64,000 bases of DNA from JBGVSA01 sp049840475 (GCA_049840475.1 JASGKX010000001.1:2170001-2234000); one strand, 5' to 3'; positions 33,860 through 45,908 are shown, counted from the stretch's first letter. Translations and numbers: made by a program. The notes: generated by a model not told the origin, from the sequence alone.

Positions 33860-34246
33860 TCAACCCGCTGGTTGAGCGTCGGCCTCTGCCGGGCCTTCCG
33901 ATTGATCACCCAGCCAGGCGCGCGCTGTTTCTTCGTCTTCGAAGACGCGAATGTCCGCCTTGCTGTAGACCTGCGAGAGGAATGCGCCCCAGGTCATGAG
34001 GTTGTCGTCGGTAATGACGGCCACGCGCGTGAAGTCAGTCTTGTGTGCGCGGCTGAACCGGAATTCCTCAAGCAACGCGTCGATGGTGATGCCTGTTGCG
34101 TCTCGGAAATCCAGCAGCAGGTCGATCTCGCCGTTGAAGCGGATGCGGTAATTGGCCTGTTCTTCGAAGACCTTGTAGTCGGCGAGTGTGATTTCCCCAA
34201 ACGCACGTACTTCGACGCGGCCGGGAAAGACCTCGGTTGTCATCAT
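33860..34246 (-). CDS. SpoIIAA-like/STAS-fold protein
   Basis: A 128-aa protein resembling the SpoIIAA-like family. It has a beta-alpha fold with VRAFGEITLADY, IDLLLDFRDATG and RVAVITDD segments. I chose ATG 34246 because GGAGG precedes it by 7 nt. Such proteins bind lipids or act in stress and partner-switching, but no serine phosphorylation motif or kinase partner is evident here. Convergent with the rhomboid gene. Confidence 0.75.
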   Translation of the reverse strand: MMTTEVFPGRVEVRAFGEITLADYKVFEEQANYRIRFNGEIDLLLDFRDATGITIDALLEEFRFSRAHKTDFTRVAVITDDNLMTWGAFLSQVYSKADIRVFEDEETARAWLGDQSEGPAEADAQPAG

Positions 34247-34390
34247 GGCGGCACCTCCGATCAGTCTGTCACGGTGGGACAAGGCGCCGCGCTGATTGTT
34301 GCAGCGGGTTTGCAACGATCAGTATGGCGCCCGCTCATTCACTCACTATAGATGCCGTTAGAGAAGGGGCGAGCGCCGGTTCAGACATGC

Positions 34391-35692
34391 CTAATGCCGA
34401 TCAAGGAACTGCTCGTTCTCCGTCGAGCCGTGCAGCGCGGTGGTCGACGAGCGACCGCCCTCGATGACTTGCGTGACGGCATCGAAGTACCCCGTGCCCA
34501 CTTCGCGCTGATGGCGTACCGCCGTGAAGCCGCGTTCCGCTGCCGAAAACTCCGCTTGCTGCAGCTCGACGAAGGCGGCCATGTTGCGACGGGCATATCC
34601 GTGCGCCAGATCGAACATGCCGTAGTTAAGACTATGGAAGCCCGCGAGCGTGATGAACTGGAACTTGTAGCCCATGGCGCCGAGTTCTTTCTGGAAGCGT
34701 GCGATGGTTGCATCGTCGAGATTCTTCTTCCAGTTGAATGAAGGCGAACAGTTGTAGGCCAGCATCTTGCCCGGGTGTTCGCGGAGGATGGCCTCTGCAA
34801 AGGCGCGGGCGTAGGCGAGATCTGGCTTGCCGGTTTCGCACCAGACGAGATCGGCGAACGGTGCATAGGCCAATCCGCGCGAAACTGCCTGTTCGAGGCC
34901 GGCGCGGGTGCGATAGAAACCTTCTGCCGTGCGTTCTCCAGTGCAGAAGGGCTTGTCGTTGTCGTCGACGTCCGCCGTCAGCAGATCCGCCGCTTCTGCA
35001 TCGGTGCGCGCCACCAGCAGCGTGGGAACGCCCAGCACGTCGGCGGCCAGTCGCGCGGCGATCAGTTTGGCGACCGCCTCGCGTGTCGGGACCAGCACCT
35101 TGCCGCCCATGTGGCCGCATTTCTTCACCGAGGCGAGCTGGTCTTCGAAGTGCACGCCGGAGGCTCCTGCATCGATCATCGATTTCATGAGCTCAAACGC
35201 ATTGAGCACACCGCCAAAGCCCGCCTCGGCATCCGCCACGATGGGGGCGAAGTAATCGATGTAGTCGGTGTCCGTCGGGTCCTTACCTTCAGCCCACTGG
35301 ATCTGGTCGGCGCGCGCGAAGGTGTTGTTGATGCGGCGGACGACGGAGGGCACGGAGTTGGCGGGGTAGAGCGACTGATCGGGATACATCTCGCCAGCGA
35401 GATTGGCATCGCCCGCCACCTGCCAGCCGGACAGATAGATCGCCTTCAAGCCGGCCTTGACCTGCTGCATGGCCTGGTTGCCGGTCAGCGCGCCGAGTGC
35501 CGGGACAAAGGGCTCGTTCTGCAGCAACTGCCAGAGTCGTTCCGCGCCACGGCGGGCTAGCGTGTTTTCGGGTTGCAGCGATCCACGCAGTCGGACGACT
35601 TCAGTTGCCTCATAACCGCGACGCACGCCGCGCCAACGGGGATTCTCTGCCCAGTCACGCCGCAGGGCTTCAGCTTGCTGCTCTCTGTTCAT
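34391..35692 (-). CDS. aceA: Isocitrate lyase
   Basis: A 433-aa glyoxylate shunt enzyme that splits isocitrate into glyoxylate and succinate. The active-site motif KKCGH has its Cys at about 192, within VKKCGHMGGKVLVPT, and CSPSFNW is also conserved. I chose ATG 35692 because AGGAG lies 7 nt upstream; a GTG lies 2 codons before it. Malate synthase is not adjacent. A 12-bp palindrome in the AT-rich upstream region may be the operator. Confidence 0.97.
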   Translation of the reverse strand: MNREQQAEALRRDWAENPRWRGVRRGYEATEVVRLRGSLQPENTLARRGAERLWQLLQNEPFVPALGALTGNQAMQQVKAGLKAIYLSGWQVAGDANLAGEMYPDQSLYPANSVPSVVRRINNTFARADQIQWAEGKDPTDTDYIDYFAPIVADAEAGFGGVLNAFELMKSMIDAGASGVHFEDQLASVKKCGHMGGKVLVPTREAVAKLIAARLAADVLGVPTLLVARTDAEAADLLTADVDDNDKPFCTGERTAEGFYRTRAGLEQAVSRGLAYAPFADLVWCETGKPDLAYARAFAEAILREHPGKMLAYNCSPSFNWKKNLDDATIARFQKELGAMGYKFQFITLAGFHSLNYGMFDLAHGYARRNMAAFVELQQAEFSAAERGFTAVRHQREVGTGYFDAVTQVIEGGRSSTTALHGSTENEQFLDRH

Positions 35693-35732
35693 GGCCACTC
35701 TCCTCTCAGGTTGGGTTGGGCCAGTATAGGAG

Positions 35733-35738
35733 TGTTTG
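35733..35738 (-). promoter_or_regulatory. Candidate -10 element of aceA
   Basis: TATACT on the minus strand, about 40 nt upstream of the aceA ATG. No good -35 lies 17 bp further up; that place is taken by the palindrome at 35757-35768, which suggests operator or activator control. Confidence 0.45.
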
Positions 35739-35756
35739 TTTCTCTTGTGTGTTATG

Positions 35757-35768
35757 TCTTATATAAGA
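35757..35768. promoter_or_regulatory. 12-bp palindrome upstream of aceA (putative operator)
   Basis: TCTTATATAAGA is a perfect palindrome in the AT-rich stretch between aceA and the clpA terminator. It overlaps the expected -35 position of the aceA promoter. Its form fits a GntR-family operator, but the regulator is not in the window. The rest of the roughly 250-bp gap (35693-35941) shows no gene. Confidence 0.5.
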
Positions 35769-35941
35769 GTTAGTGTTTATTTTTCATTTGTAAATCAAAC
35801 GGATGTGATTTTCATTTCATATTGCGAAACAAGATTGCGCGCCACACAACGCGAAGAAGCGTCTCTCATGGCATTGCGAATGTGCAGGTCGCCGCAGCGT
35901 CTGCTTTGCCGCCTAGAAAAGGCGGGGGCTGTTTGAAAATG

Positions 35942-35971
35942 AAAAAAAGCCACCCTTGGGGTGGCTTTTTT
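35942..35971 (-). terminator. Intrinsic terminator of clpS-clpA
   Basis: Stem GCCACCC/GGGTGGC with loop TTG, followed on the minus strand by seven T. It lies 20 nt after the clpA stop. Confidence 0.92.
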
Positions 35972-35990
35972 GATTTGGCGATAGTGCTCG

Positions 35991-38276
35991 TCAGGCCGTG
36001 ACCTCGGCCGACTGGTCTTCGAACTCCAGCTTCACTTCGCCAGCTTCGTCCACGTCGATGGTGACACGTCCGCCGTTGGCGAGGCGACCGAACAGCAACT
36101 CGTCGGCCAGGGCCGAACGGATCGTGTCCTGGATGAGCCGAGCCATCGGCCGTGCCCCCATGAGCGGGTCGAAACCTCTGCCAGCCAGCCAGTCCTTGAG
36201 CTTGTCGGTGAACGCGACTTCCACCTTCTTCTCTTGCAGTTGGCCTTCGAGCTGCATGAGGAACTTGTTGACCACGCGCATGATGATCTCGTGATCCAGC
36301 GCCTTGAACGAAATGACCGCATCCAGACGGTTGCGGAATTCCGGCGTAAACAGGCGCTTGATCTCGCCCATCTCGTCCCCGGTCTGCCGCGTCGCGGTAA
36401 ATCCCATTGTCGACTTGGTCAGCGTTTCCTGGCCGGCGTTGGTCGTCATGATCAGGATCACGTTGCGGAAGTCCGCTTGCCGACCGTTGTTGTCGGTCAG
36501 TTTGCCGTGGTCCATCACCTGCAACAGGATGTTGTAGATGTCCGGGTGCGCCTTTTCGATTTCATCGAGCAGCAGCACGCAGTGCGGTTTTTTCGTCACC
36601 GCCTCGGTGAGCAGGCCGCCCTGGTCAAAGCCGACATATCCCGGCGGGGCGCCGATCAGGCGACTGACCGCGTGGCGCTCCATGTATTCGGACATATCGA
36701 AACGCACCAGCTCGATGCCCAGCGTGTAGGCCAACTGACGAGCGACTTCGGTCTTGCCCACGCCAGTGGGGCCGCTGAACAGGAATGAGCCGATCGGCTT
36801 CTGCGGATTGCCAAGACCCGAGCGCGACATTTTGATCGCACGCGCCAACGCATCAATGGCTGCATCCTGGCCGAAGACCATGTTCTTCAGATCGCGGTCG
36901 AGCTTCTGCAGCGCCGTGCGGTCGTCGGACGACACGCTACGCGGCGGGATGCGGGCGATCTTGGCAACGATCTCTTCGATCTCACCCTTGCCGATAGTCT
37001 TCTTCTGCTTCGATTTGGGCAGGATGCGTTGTGCCGCACCCGCTTCGTCGATCACGTCGATGGCCTTGTCCGGCAGGTGGCGATCGTTGATATAGCGTGC
37101 GGACAGTTCCGCCGCGCTGGTGATCGCAGCGGTCGAATACTTCACGCCGTGGTGTTCCTCGAAGCGCGACTTGAGCCCCTTGAGAATCTCGATCGTCTCG
37201 GGCACCGATGGTTCATGCACGTCGATCTTCTGGAAGCGCCGCGACAGGGCGTGATCCTTCTCGAAGATGTTCCGGAACTCGGTGTACGTGGTCGCGCCGA
37301 TGCACTTGAGCTGGCCCGACGACAACGCGGGCTTGAGCAGATTGGACGCGTCGAGCGTACCGCCCGAAGCAGCGCCTGCACCGATCAGCGTGTGGATCTC
37401 GTCGATGAACAGAATCGCGTTCTGGTTCTCGACCAGTTGCTTGAGCACCGCCTTCAGGCGTTGTTCAAAGTCGCCGCGGTACTTGGTGCCTGCGAGCAAC
37501 GCGCCCATGTCGAGGGCATACACTTGCGCACCTTCTAGGATTTCCGGCACGCGCCCTTCGACGATGCGGCGTGCCAGGCCTTCGGCGATGGCCGTCTTGC
37601 CCACGCCGGCTTCGCCGACGAGGAGCGGGTTGTTCTTGCGACGGCGGCACAACGTCTGGATGACGCGTTCCAGTTCCTTGTCGCGCCCGATGAGCGGGTC
37701 GATCTTACCCACCAGTGCCTGCTGGTTCAGGTTCTGGGTGAAGTTCTCCAATGCGCCGCCCGGCGTTGTGTTTTCGCCATCGGATGCTTCGTTATCACCT
37801 GATTCGGACGCCGGCTTGGCGGCATTGCCTGTCTGTTGTTGCGGCGTCTTGGTGATCCCGTGGGCGATGAAGTTCACCACGTCCAGGCGCGTGATGCCCT
37901 GACGCTGCAGGAAGTAGACCGCGTGCGAATCTTTCTCGCCGAAGATCGCCACCAGCACGTTTGCGCCGGTGACTTCTTTCTTGCCCGAAGACTGTACGTG
38001 CAGGATCGCGCGTTGGATGACGCGCTGGAATCCCAGTGTCGGCTGCGTGTCGATGTCGTCGCTGCCCGAAACCGTGGGCGTGTGCTCTGCGATGAAGTTG
38101 TTCAGCTCACGCCGCAACTCCTCGATATTGACCGCGCAGGCCCGCAGCACTTCGGCCGCCGAGGGGTTGTCGAGCAGCGCAAGCAGCAGGTGTTCAACCG
38201 TAATGAACTCATGCCGCTTCTGCCGCGCCTCGACAAAGGCCATGTGCAGACTGACTTCAAGTTCTTGCGCGATCAT
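35991..38276 (-). CDS. clpA: ATP-dependent Clp protease ATP-binding subunit ClpA
   Basis: A 761-aa AAA+ unfoldase that feeds substrates to ClpP. The N-domain (about 1-145) binds ClpS. A linker rich in Ser, Glu and Asn follows. D1 has Walker A GEAGVGKT (221-228) and D2 has GPTGVGKT near 500. The start ATG follows the clpS stop with no gap (TAAATG). The clpS-clpA order and overlap are conserved in proteobacteria. Confidence 0.97.
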   Translation of the reverse strand: MIAQELEVSLHMAFVEARQKRHEFITVEHLLLALLDNPSAAEVLRACAVNIEELRRELNNFIAEHTPTVSGSDDIDTQPTLGFQRVIQRAILHVQSSGKKEVTGANVLVAIFGEKDSHAVYFLQRQGITRLDVVNFIAHGITKTPQQQTGNAAKPASESGDNEASDGENTTPGGALENFTQNLNQQALVGKIDPLIGRDKELERVIQTLCRRRKNNPLLVGEAGVGKTAIAEGLARRIVEGRVPEILEGAQVYALDMGALLAGTKYRGDFEQRLKAVLKQLVENQNAILFIDEIHTLIGAGAASGGTLDASNLLKPALSSGQLKCIGATTYTEFRNIFEKDHALSRRFQKIDVHEPSVPETIEILKGLKSRFEEHHGVKYSTAAITSAAELSARYINDRHLPDKAIDVIDEAGAAQRILPKSKQKKTIGKGEIEEIVAKIARIPPRSVSSDDRTALQKLDRDLKNMVFGQDAAIDALARAIKMSRSGLGNPQKPIGSFLFSGPTGVGKTEVARQLAYTLGIELVRFDMSEYMERHAVSRLIGAPPGYVGFDQGGLLTEAVTKKPHCVLLLDEIEKAHPDIYNILLQVMDHGKLTDNNGRQADFRNVILIMTTNAGQETLTKSTMGFTATRQTGDEMGEIKRLFTPEFRNRLDAVISFKALDHEIIMRVVNKFLMQLEGQLQEKKVEVAFTDKLKDWLAGRGFDPLMGARPMARLIQDTIRSALADELLFGRLANGGRVTIDVDEAGEVKLEFEDQSAEVTA

Positions 38277-38585
38277 TTACTCTTCCTCCATCACACAGGC
38301 CAGCGGGTGCTGGTGCTGACGTGCATAGCTGCTGACCTGTTCGACTTTCGTCGCGGCAATATCCCGCGGAAACACTCCGCAGATACCCATTCCGTCTTGA
38401 TGAACTTGGAGCATCACGCGAGTGGCGCGTTCCCTGTCCATCGAGAAGAATCGTTGCAAAACCACCACCACGAAATCCATCGGGGTGTAGTCGTCATTGA
38501 GAAGGATTACCTTATAGAGCTTAGGGGGCTGAAGCTTTGTGCGCTCAGCTTCCAGCACGGAATCCTGTTGCCTGCGGGTTGCCAT
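38277..38585 (-). CDS. clpS: ATP-dependent Clp protease adaptor ClpS
   Basis: A 102-aa N-end rule adaptor that delivers substrates with bulky N-terminal residues to ClpA. The conserved YKVILLNDDYTPMDFV segment holds the binding-pocket Asp-Asp and Met. The ATG at 38585 begins MATRRQQ; an in-frame ATG lies 3 codons upstream. Its stop abuts the clpA start. Confidence 0.95.
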   Translation of the reverse strand: MATRRQQDSVLEAERTKLQPPKLYKVILLNDDYTPMDFVVVVLQRFFSMDRERATRVMLQVHQDGMGICGVFPRDIAATKVEQVSSYARQHQHPLACVMEEE

Positions 38586-39103
38586 GCGGCCCATTCTAAT
38601 CGCTTCAAACGAGACTTCAAGGACGAGATTTCACGTCTTCTACGGCGCTAATTCCACGTTTCCGGTGGGGTTGTGGAAGCGGATTCGCGTGCGGTAGTCG
38701 ACGCCCCAGCCGACATCTAGCAACGTGTGTGCCGGTTCCATTCATGGTGGTCTACATCTAGCCCTTCTGATCACATTTCGTCGCCGGTTCGTTGGGTGAC
38801 GAGATGCCTTACTGACAGTGCTTAACGCTGCTTCGCTGTTGGGCGAATCGTGATTCGTAAACTTGCCTGACAGATTGATGCCGGGTTCTTTGGCTATATG
38901 GTGACGGATGCCTACAACACAAGCCCTTTAGAACCGTTGAACGTATTCCATTGGTTTAGCGTAAAAGCGCGCTTGTGACAGCTTGCGTAGTGCAGCTACC
39001 TGATTCGTCGGGGAAAAACGCACCGCCAGCCCCACAGAGAGACCGCCTCGCGCGGGACAAAAAAAGCAGTTCATGTAACCAAAGGAATAGAAGGAAACCT
39101 GCA
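38586..39103. other. Intergenic region and probable long leader of the cold-shock gene
   Basis: A 518-bp gap between the divergent clpS and csp genes with no convincing ORF. The last 150 bp probably hold the csp leader, ending in GAATAGAAGGAAACCTGCA before the ATG. TTGAAC at 38937-38942 is a possible -35, but no well-spaced -10 is evident. Long structured leaders are usual for csp genes. Confidence 0.4.
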
Positions 39104-39310
39104 ATGCCAAACGGTACTGTTAAGTGGTTCAACGACGCCAAGGGCTTCGGCTTCATTACTCCGGAAGACGGTAGCGAAGACCTGTTCGCGCATTTCTCCG
39201 CTATCAATATGAGTGGCTTCAAGACACTGAAGGAAGGGGACAAGGTGTCGTTCGACGTGCTGCAAGGCCCCAAGGGCAAGCAGGCTTCGAACATTCAGCG
39301 CGCGAGCTGA
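39104..39310 (+). CDS. Cold-shock protein, CspA family
   Basis: A 68-aa single cold-shock domain that binds single-stranded RNA and DNA. RNP1 is KGFGFIT and RNP2 is LFAHF. The ATG at 39104 begins MPNGTVKWFN, the usual start, and AAGGAA precedes it. An earlier in-frame start at 38975 would add 43 unrelated residues and is rejected. Confidence 0.96.
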   Translation: MPNGTVKWFNDAKGFGFITPEDGSEDLFAHFSAINMSGFKTLKEGDKVSFDVLQGPKGKQASNIQRAS

Positions 39311-39348
39311 TAAGTCCTGGCAGGCCCGTACCTGATACGGCCAGCCGC

Positions 39349-39386
39349 CTGCGTCCGCTCCGGGGGGCGGACGCAGCATTTCGGTT
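39349..39386 (+). terminator. Terminator after the cold-shock gene
   Basis: A 10-bp stem CTGCGTCCGC/GCGGACGCAG with an 8-nt loop. A T-rich stretch (CATTTCGGTTTT) follows rather than a clean T run. Confidence 0.6.
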
Positions 39387-39446
39387 TTCCTGCCCCGTCA
39401 TCACTGCGGTTTGCCCGACCAGCCGTCTCTGGTAAGGTCCCGGCAA

Positions 39447-39989
39447 ATGTCGCGCATCATACTTTTCAACAAACCTTTCGGCGTACTGAGCCAGTTCACG
39501 CCCGAAGCAGGGCATCGTTCGCTGGCCGAATTCATCGCGGTTCCGAATGTGTATGCCGCAGGCCGGCTCGATGCCGACAGCGAAGGGCTGTTGCTGCTCA
39601 CCGACGACGGCGCCTTGCAGCATCGTTTGGCTGACCCTCGACACAAGCAACCCAAGGTGTATCTGGCACAAGTCGAAGGCATCCCTTCCGATGCCGCGCT
39701 GGAGCAATTGCGGCGCGGTGTGGATCTCGGTGATTTCGTGACGCGTCCGTGCGAGGCCAGCGTGGCCGATGAGCCCGCATGGCTCTGGCCGCGTAATCCG
39801 CCGATCCGGGAGCGCAAGTCGATACCGACGGCGTGGGTGCGCATCGTGTTGCGGGAAGGGCGCAACCGACAGGTGCGCCGCATGACCGCCAAGGTCGGTT
39901 TGCCTACGCTTCGCTTGATCCGCGTGTCGATCGGTCAGTGGGAACTGGGCAGTCTTCCGTCTGGTGACTGGCGCGACGCTGGTGCGTGA
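39447..39989 (+). CDS. rluE: 23S rRNA pseudouridine synthase, RluE type
   Basis: A 180-aa pseudouridine synthase without S4 domain, as in RluE, which modifies U2457 of 23S rRNA in E. coli. It begins MSRIILFNKPFGVLSQF. The catalytic GRLDADSEGLLLL has its Asp at 42. EGRNRQVRRMTAKVG is near the C-terminus. ATG 39447 is preferred over one 12 codons upstream, because the family starts here. It is the third RsuA/RluB/E/F-type synthase in the window. Confidence 0.92.
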   Translation: MSRIILFNKPFGVLSQFTPEAGHRSLAEFIAVPNVYAAGRLDADSEGLLLLTDDGALQHRLADPRHKQPKVYLAQVEGIPSDAALEQLRRGVDLGDFVTRPCEASVADEPAWLWPRNPPIRERKSIPTAWVRIVLREGRNRQVRRMTAKVGLPTLRLIRVSIGQWELGSLPSGDWRDAGA

Positions 39990-40082
39990 ACGGACGCGGA
40001 GCGTCAACCTGCACCACCTTGGACCGTTACAGACAGAGCTACCGGCATCGCGCCGGTGTTTTTTGATCACATGGAGTCGTGG

Positions 40083-40523
40083 ATGATCCGTTCAATGTTC
40101 GTTGCCGGTGCATGTCTGCTGGCCACTGGCGCCAGCTTTGCGCAATCGATGCCCCGCATGGATCTGTCGATCGGTATGTTCCGCATCGATGCCGAAGTGG
40201 CCGCCGACAATCCTTCGCGCATGCAAGGGCTCATGTATCGCAAGACGATGCCTAGCGCGGCGGGTATGTTGTTCGTCTTTCCGGCGGATCAGCGTCACTG
40301 CATGTGGATGAAGAACACGCTGCTGCCGCTTTCAGTGGCGTTCATCGACGCCAAGGGCGTGATCATCAATATTGAAGACATGGCGCCGCAGACCGAGGAC
40401 TCCCATTGCGCCCTCGACCCTGCCCGTTATGCGCTCGAAATGAACGCCGGCTGGTTCAAGAGCAAGAACATCAAGCCGGGTGCGAAGATCACCGGCATCG
40501 AGCGCGCACCTGCGCCGCAGTAA
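40083..40523 (+). CDS. DUF192 family exported protein
   Basis: A 146-aa protein with a Sec signal peptide (about 1-20, ending SFAQS) and a DUF192 domain. Family marks are GLMYRKTMP, GMLFVFP and MWMKNTLLPLSVAFID. ATG 40083 gives the signal directly. DUF192 proteins are small periplasmic beta-folds of unknown function. It ends 23 nt before the CatB-like gene. Confidence 0.9.
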   Translation: MIRSMFVAGACLLATGASFAQSMPRMDLSIGMFRIDAEVAADNPSRMQGLMYRKTMPSAAGMLFVFPADQRHCMWMKNTLLPLSVAFIDAKGVIINIEDMAPQTEDSHCALDPARYALEMNAGWFKSKNIKPGAKITGIERAPAPQ

Positions 40524-40546
40524 GTCACCGTACCGAAGGGCATTCG

Positions 40547-41182
40547 ATGAACGGACCTGATCCTCGCAACCCGTATCCAATGGTGGGTTATCCGCAGGTC
40601 TGTTTCATCAAGAACATTGTGAACAATCCCAACATCGTGGTGGGTGACTACACCTACTACGATGATCCGGGCGGCCCCGAGAACTTCGAGCGCAATGTCC
40701 TCTATCACTTCCCATTCATCGGCGATCGGCTGGTGATTGGCAAGTTCTGCGCGCTGGCGCGGGGCGTCCGCTTCATCATGAATGGCGCCAATCACCGGAT
40801 GTCGGGCGTCTCGACGTATCCATTCCAGATCTTCGGCAACGGGTGGGAAAGCGTGACGCCGGAACTTGCCGACCTACCCTACAAGGGCGACACCGTGGTC
40901 GGCAACGACGTCTGGATCGGCTATGACGCGCTCATCATGCCGGGCGTGAAGATCGGCAACGGCGCCATCGTATCGGCAGGCGCCATTGTGACCAAAGACG
41001 TGCCGGCCTACGCCATCGTTGGCGGCAATCCGGCCGACGTCATTCGCTATCGTTTCTCATCGGACGACGTTGCCAGGCTCGAAGCACTGGCGTGGTGGAA
41101 TTGGCCGATCGATAGAATCACCCGTCACCTCCAAGTGATTGCAGCGGGGGATGTCACCGCGTTGGCGGCATGCAGCGAGTGA
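40547..41182 (+). CDS. CatB/Vat-type xenobiotic acetyltransferase
   Basis: A 211-aa hexapeptide-repeat acetyltransferase of the type B chloramphenicol/streptogramin group. The N-terminal GDYTYYDD, the FIMNGANHRM segment with the catalytic His and the left-handed helix repeats (VGNDVWIGYDALIMPGVKIGNGAIVSAGAIV) are diagnostic. Chromosomal members often have unknown natural substrates, so resistance should not be assumed. ATG 40547 starts MNGPDPRNPYP. Confidence 0.9.
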   Translation: MNGPDPRNPYPMVGYPQVCFIKNIVNNPNIVVGDYTYYDDPGGPENFERNVLYHFPFIGDRLVIGKFCALARGVRFIMNGANHRMSGVSTYPFQIFGNGWESVTPELADLPYKGDTVVGNDVWIGYDALIMPGVKIGNGAIVSAGAIVTKDVPAYAIVGGNPADVIRYRFSSDDVARLEALAWWNWPIDRITRHLQVIAAGDVTALAACSE

Positions 41183-41195
41183 TGTGCTGAAGCGG

Positions 41196-42197
41196 TCAGG
41201 CGCGAACGCGCAGGGCCAACTGCAGGAACTCGTCCCACACGTCGCCCGTGACCAAGCCCTTGACCATGCGGTCGATGCGAGCCGCATGCATCAAGGCCGC
41301 CCGCAAGGCGGCTCCTCGCAGGCGTTGCGCCGCGCGGCGCACGAGCGCTTGTCGCGGTCCGAATACGCGTTCGGCGCGTAGCGCTGCGTCGGGCGACGCG
41401 CCGGTATCGAGCGCGGTGCGCACGTTGGCAAGCGTGCGGATTTCATTGGCCATCGCCCACAGCACCAGCGGGGTGGCCGCGCCTTCGCCCTTGAGACCGT
41501 CGAGCAGGCGCGCACAGCGGGCCGCGTCGCCTTCCAGCAATGCGGTGCGCAGCTTTTCGGTGTCATATCGCGCCACATGCAGCACGGCGTCGCTGACTTG
41601 TTCGAGCGTGAGCGCCCCTTCGGGGTGGAGCAGGCCGAGCTTTTGGATTTCCTGGTGCGCCGCCAGCAGATTGCCTTCCACGTGGTCAGCGATGAACTGC
41701 AGCGCATCGCGCGGAGCGGTCTGTTTCTGCGCGGCCAGCCGGCCTGCGATCCATTGCGGCAGTTCGGTCAACGGCGGTGCGTTGCACTCGATTGCCTCGC
41801 CAGCTTCGGTCAGTGCGACGAACCATGAGGTCTTGCGAGCCGCCCAGTCCATTTGCGGCAGGGTGACGAGCGTGATGACTGCACCCGACGGGTCCAGCTC
41901 TTTCGCGTAACGCACCAGCGTGTCGCCCCCGTCGCGCCCCGGCTTGCCTGTGGGAATGCGCAGGTCGACCAGCTTGGCTTCGCCGAAGAGCGACATGTTG
42001 CCCGAGGCAAGCCCAAGCTGATCCCACTTGAAGCCTTGCGTGACGACCAGTACTTCGCGCTCGGTCACGCCACGCCGACGCGCAGCGCTGCGGATCGCAT
42101 CGCCTGCTTCGATGACGAGCAAGGGCTCATCCCCATGCAGCACGTACAGCGGCGCGAGCTGCCGTTCGAGGTGCGAGGCGAGTTGATCCAGGCGCAT
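41196..42197 (-). CDS. holA: DNA polymerase III subunit delta
   Basis: A 333-aa clamp-loader subunit that opens the beta sliding clamp. The N-terminus has PLYVLHGDEPLLVIEAGDAIR, the standard HolA opening. The middle shows the ATPase-like fold without Walker residues. The C-terminal collar domain ends ALRVRA. It lies 12 nt after lptE in the leuS-lptE-holA operon. Confidence 0.95.
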   Translation of the reverse strand: MRLDQLASHLERQLAPLYVLHGDEPLLVIEAGDAIRSAARRRGVTEREVLVVTQGFKWDQLGLASGNMSLFGEAKLVDLRIPTGKPGRDGGDTLVRYAKELDPSGAVITLVTLPQMDWAARKTSWFVALTEAGEAIECNAPPLTELPQWIAGRLAAQKQTAPRDALQFIADHVEGNLLAAHQEIQKLGLLHPEGALTLEQVSDAVLHVARYDTEKLRTALLEGDAARCARLLDGLKGEGAATPLVLWAMANEIRTLANVRTALDTGASPDAALRAERVFGPRQALVRRAAQRLRGAALRAALMHAARIDRMVKGLVTGDVWDEFLQLALRVRA

Positions 42198-42209
42198 GGA
42201 TGCGGGCTA

Positions 42210-42779
42210 TCAGCGGGCAGCGGGCACAGACTGTGCGGCGGGTGCGGACTGATCGGCCGTCATCGGCACCTTGGCGGTGGACAGGCGGCGAATCAGTTGC
42301 TGCACCACGTCGTGTTCCATGTCGCGATAGAGCTGGCCTTCTTCTTGTTCCTTCGCCAACGTCTGCGAGTCGTTGAAGGTGATGTCGCGGTACACGTAAA
42401 TGTCGTTGTACGGCATCAATTCCAGCCCCTTGCTGTCGAGAAGACGGAAGGCAAAGTGTTGGCGCAACTGGTATTCGCGCACTGAGCCGTCCGACTTCAA
42501 CGACAGAATGGCCTTTTCGCGCGAGTCATTGGCAACAACCAACTGCACCTGCGCCTGGTCGGCGCGCTCGGCGATTACCATGCCACCGTTTGCCCGCAAT
42601 TGGCGCTTGATGTCGACAGTCAGTTCCGAGTACGGATTCATCGCCAGGTAGATGCTGGAGAACGGCATCGGGCGAGGTCCGCGCAATTGGAACCCGCACG
42701 CGGTCAGCGTCAGCGCGAGCATTGCGGCGACGATCATGCGCCACGCGCGCGGCGCGGCCAAAAAGGCGGATCGGTTCAT
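42210..42779 (-). CDS. lptE: LPS-assembly lipoprotein LptE
   Basis: A 189-aa outer membrane lipoprotein that plugs the LptD barrel for LPS insertion. The lipobox LTAC puts the acylated Cys at 28, followed by GFQLRGPRPMPF, a family mark. It is placed between leuS and holA as in most proteobacteria. LspA from this window would process it. Confidence 0.95.
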   Translation of the reverse strand: MNRSAFLAAPRAWRMIVAAMLALTLTACGFQLRGPRPMPFSSIYLAMNPYSELTVDIKRQLRANGGMVIAERADQAQVQLVVANDSREKAILSLKSDGSVREYQLRQHFAFRLLDSKGLELMPYNDIYVYRDITFNDSQTLAKEQEEGQLYRDMEHDVVQQLIRRLSTAKVPMTADQSAPAAQSVPAAR

Positions 42780-42861
42780 CGTGTTCCTTGCCAGTCCTGG
42801 CGAAAGTGCTGCGTCATGTTAGGGACGGCGCGGGCCCCGCCTGGGTGGGGCCCTGCCTGTA

Positions 42862-45519
<2,658 letters not shown>

Positions 45520-45659
45520 GAATGGGCTCGGTTGAAAAGCAAAACGCGCATTTTAGCAGGGGCCGGCCGATTCTTGATTTCGGACCGGAATGCAAGCGGA
45601 CGGGGCGGCCAATAATGGCGCCCTCGCACAATCAGGTGCACCAGAAAGGAAAAGAAAAT

Positions 45660-45908
45660 ATGGGCATTCTCTATACGATCCTGATCGGCCTCGTCGTAGG
45701 CTTGGTGGCCCGTGCCCTCAAGCCTGGCGACGACAACATGGGCTGGATACTGACCATCGTGCTCGGCATCATCGGCGCCCTGGTTGCCACGTATGGCGGG
45801 CAAGCGATCGGTATCTACCAGGCTGGGCAGGGCGCGGGCTTTATCGGTTCGGTCGTCGGCGCGATCATCGTGCTGGTGGTGTTCGGGCTGATCCGCAAGC
45901 GTTCCTGA
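45660..45908 (+). CDS. GlsB/YeaQ/YmgE family stress-response membrane protein
   Basis: An 82-aa protein with three Gly-rich hydrophobic spans and the family segments GLVVGLVARALKPG and GFIGSVVGAIIVLVVF. It is transglycosylase-associated by domain name only; no enzymatic role is shown. ATG 45660 follows AGAAAGGAAAAG. Monocistronic by spacing. Confidence 0.9.
   Translation: MGILYTILIGLVVGLVARALKPGDDNMGWILTIVLGIIGALVATYGGQAIGIYQAGQGAGFIGSVVGAIIVLVVFGLIRKRS

Noticed and set aside
40547..41182. Acquired antibiotic resistance gene
   Set aside because: The CatB/Vat-like protein is in a housekeeping context with no mobile element; family members often have no resistance role.
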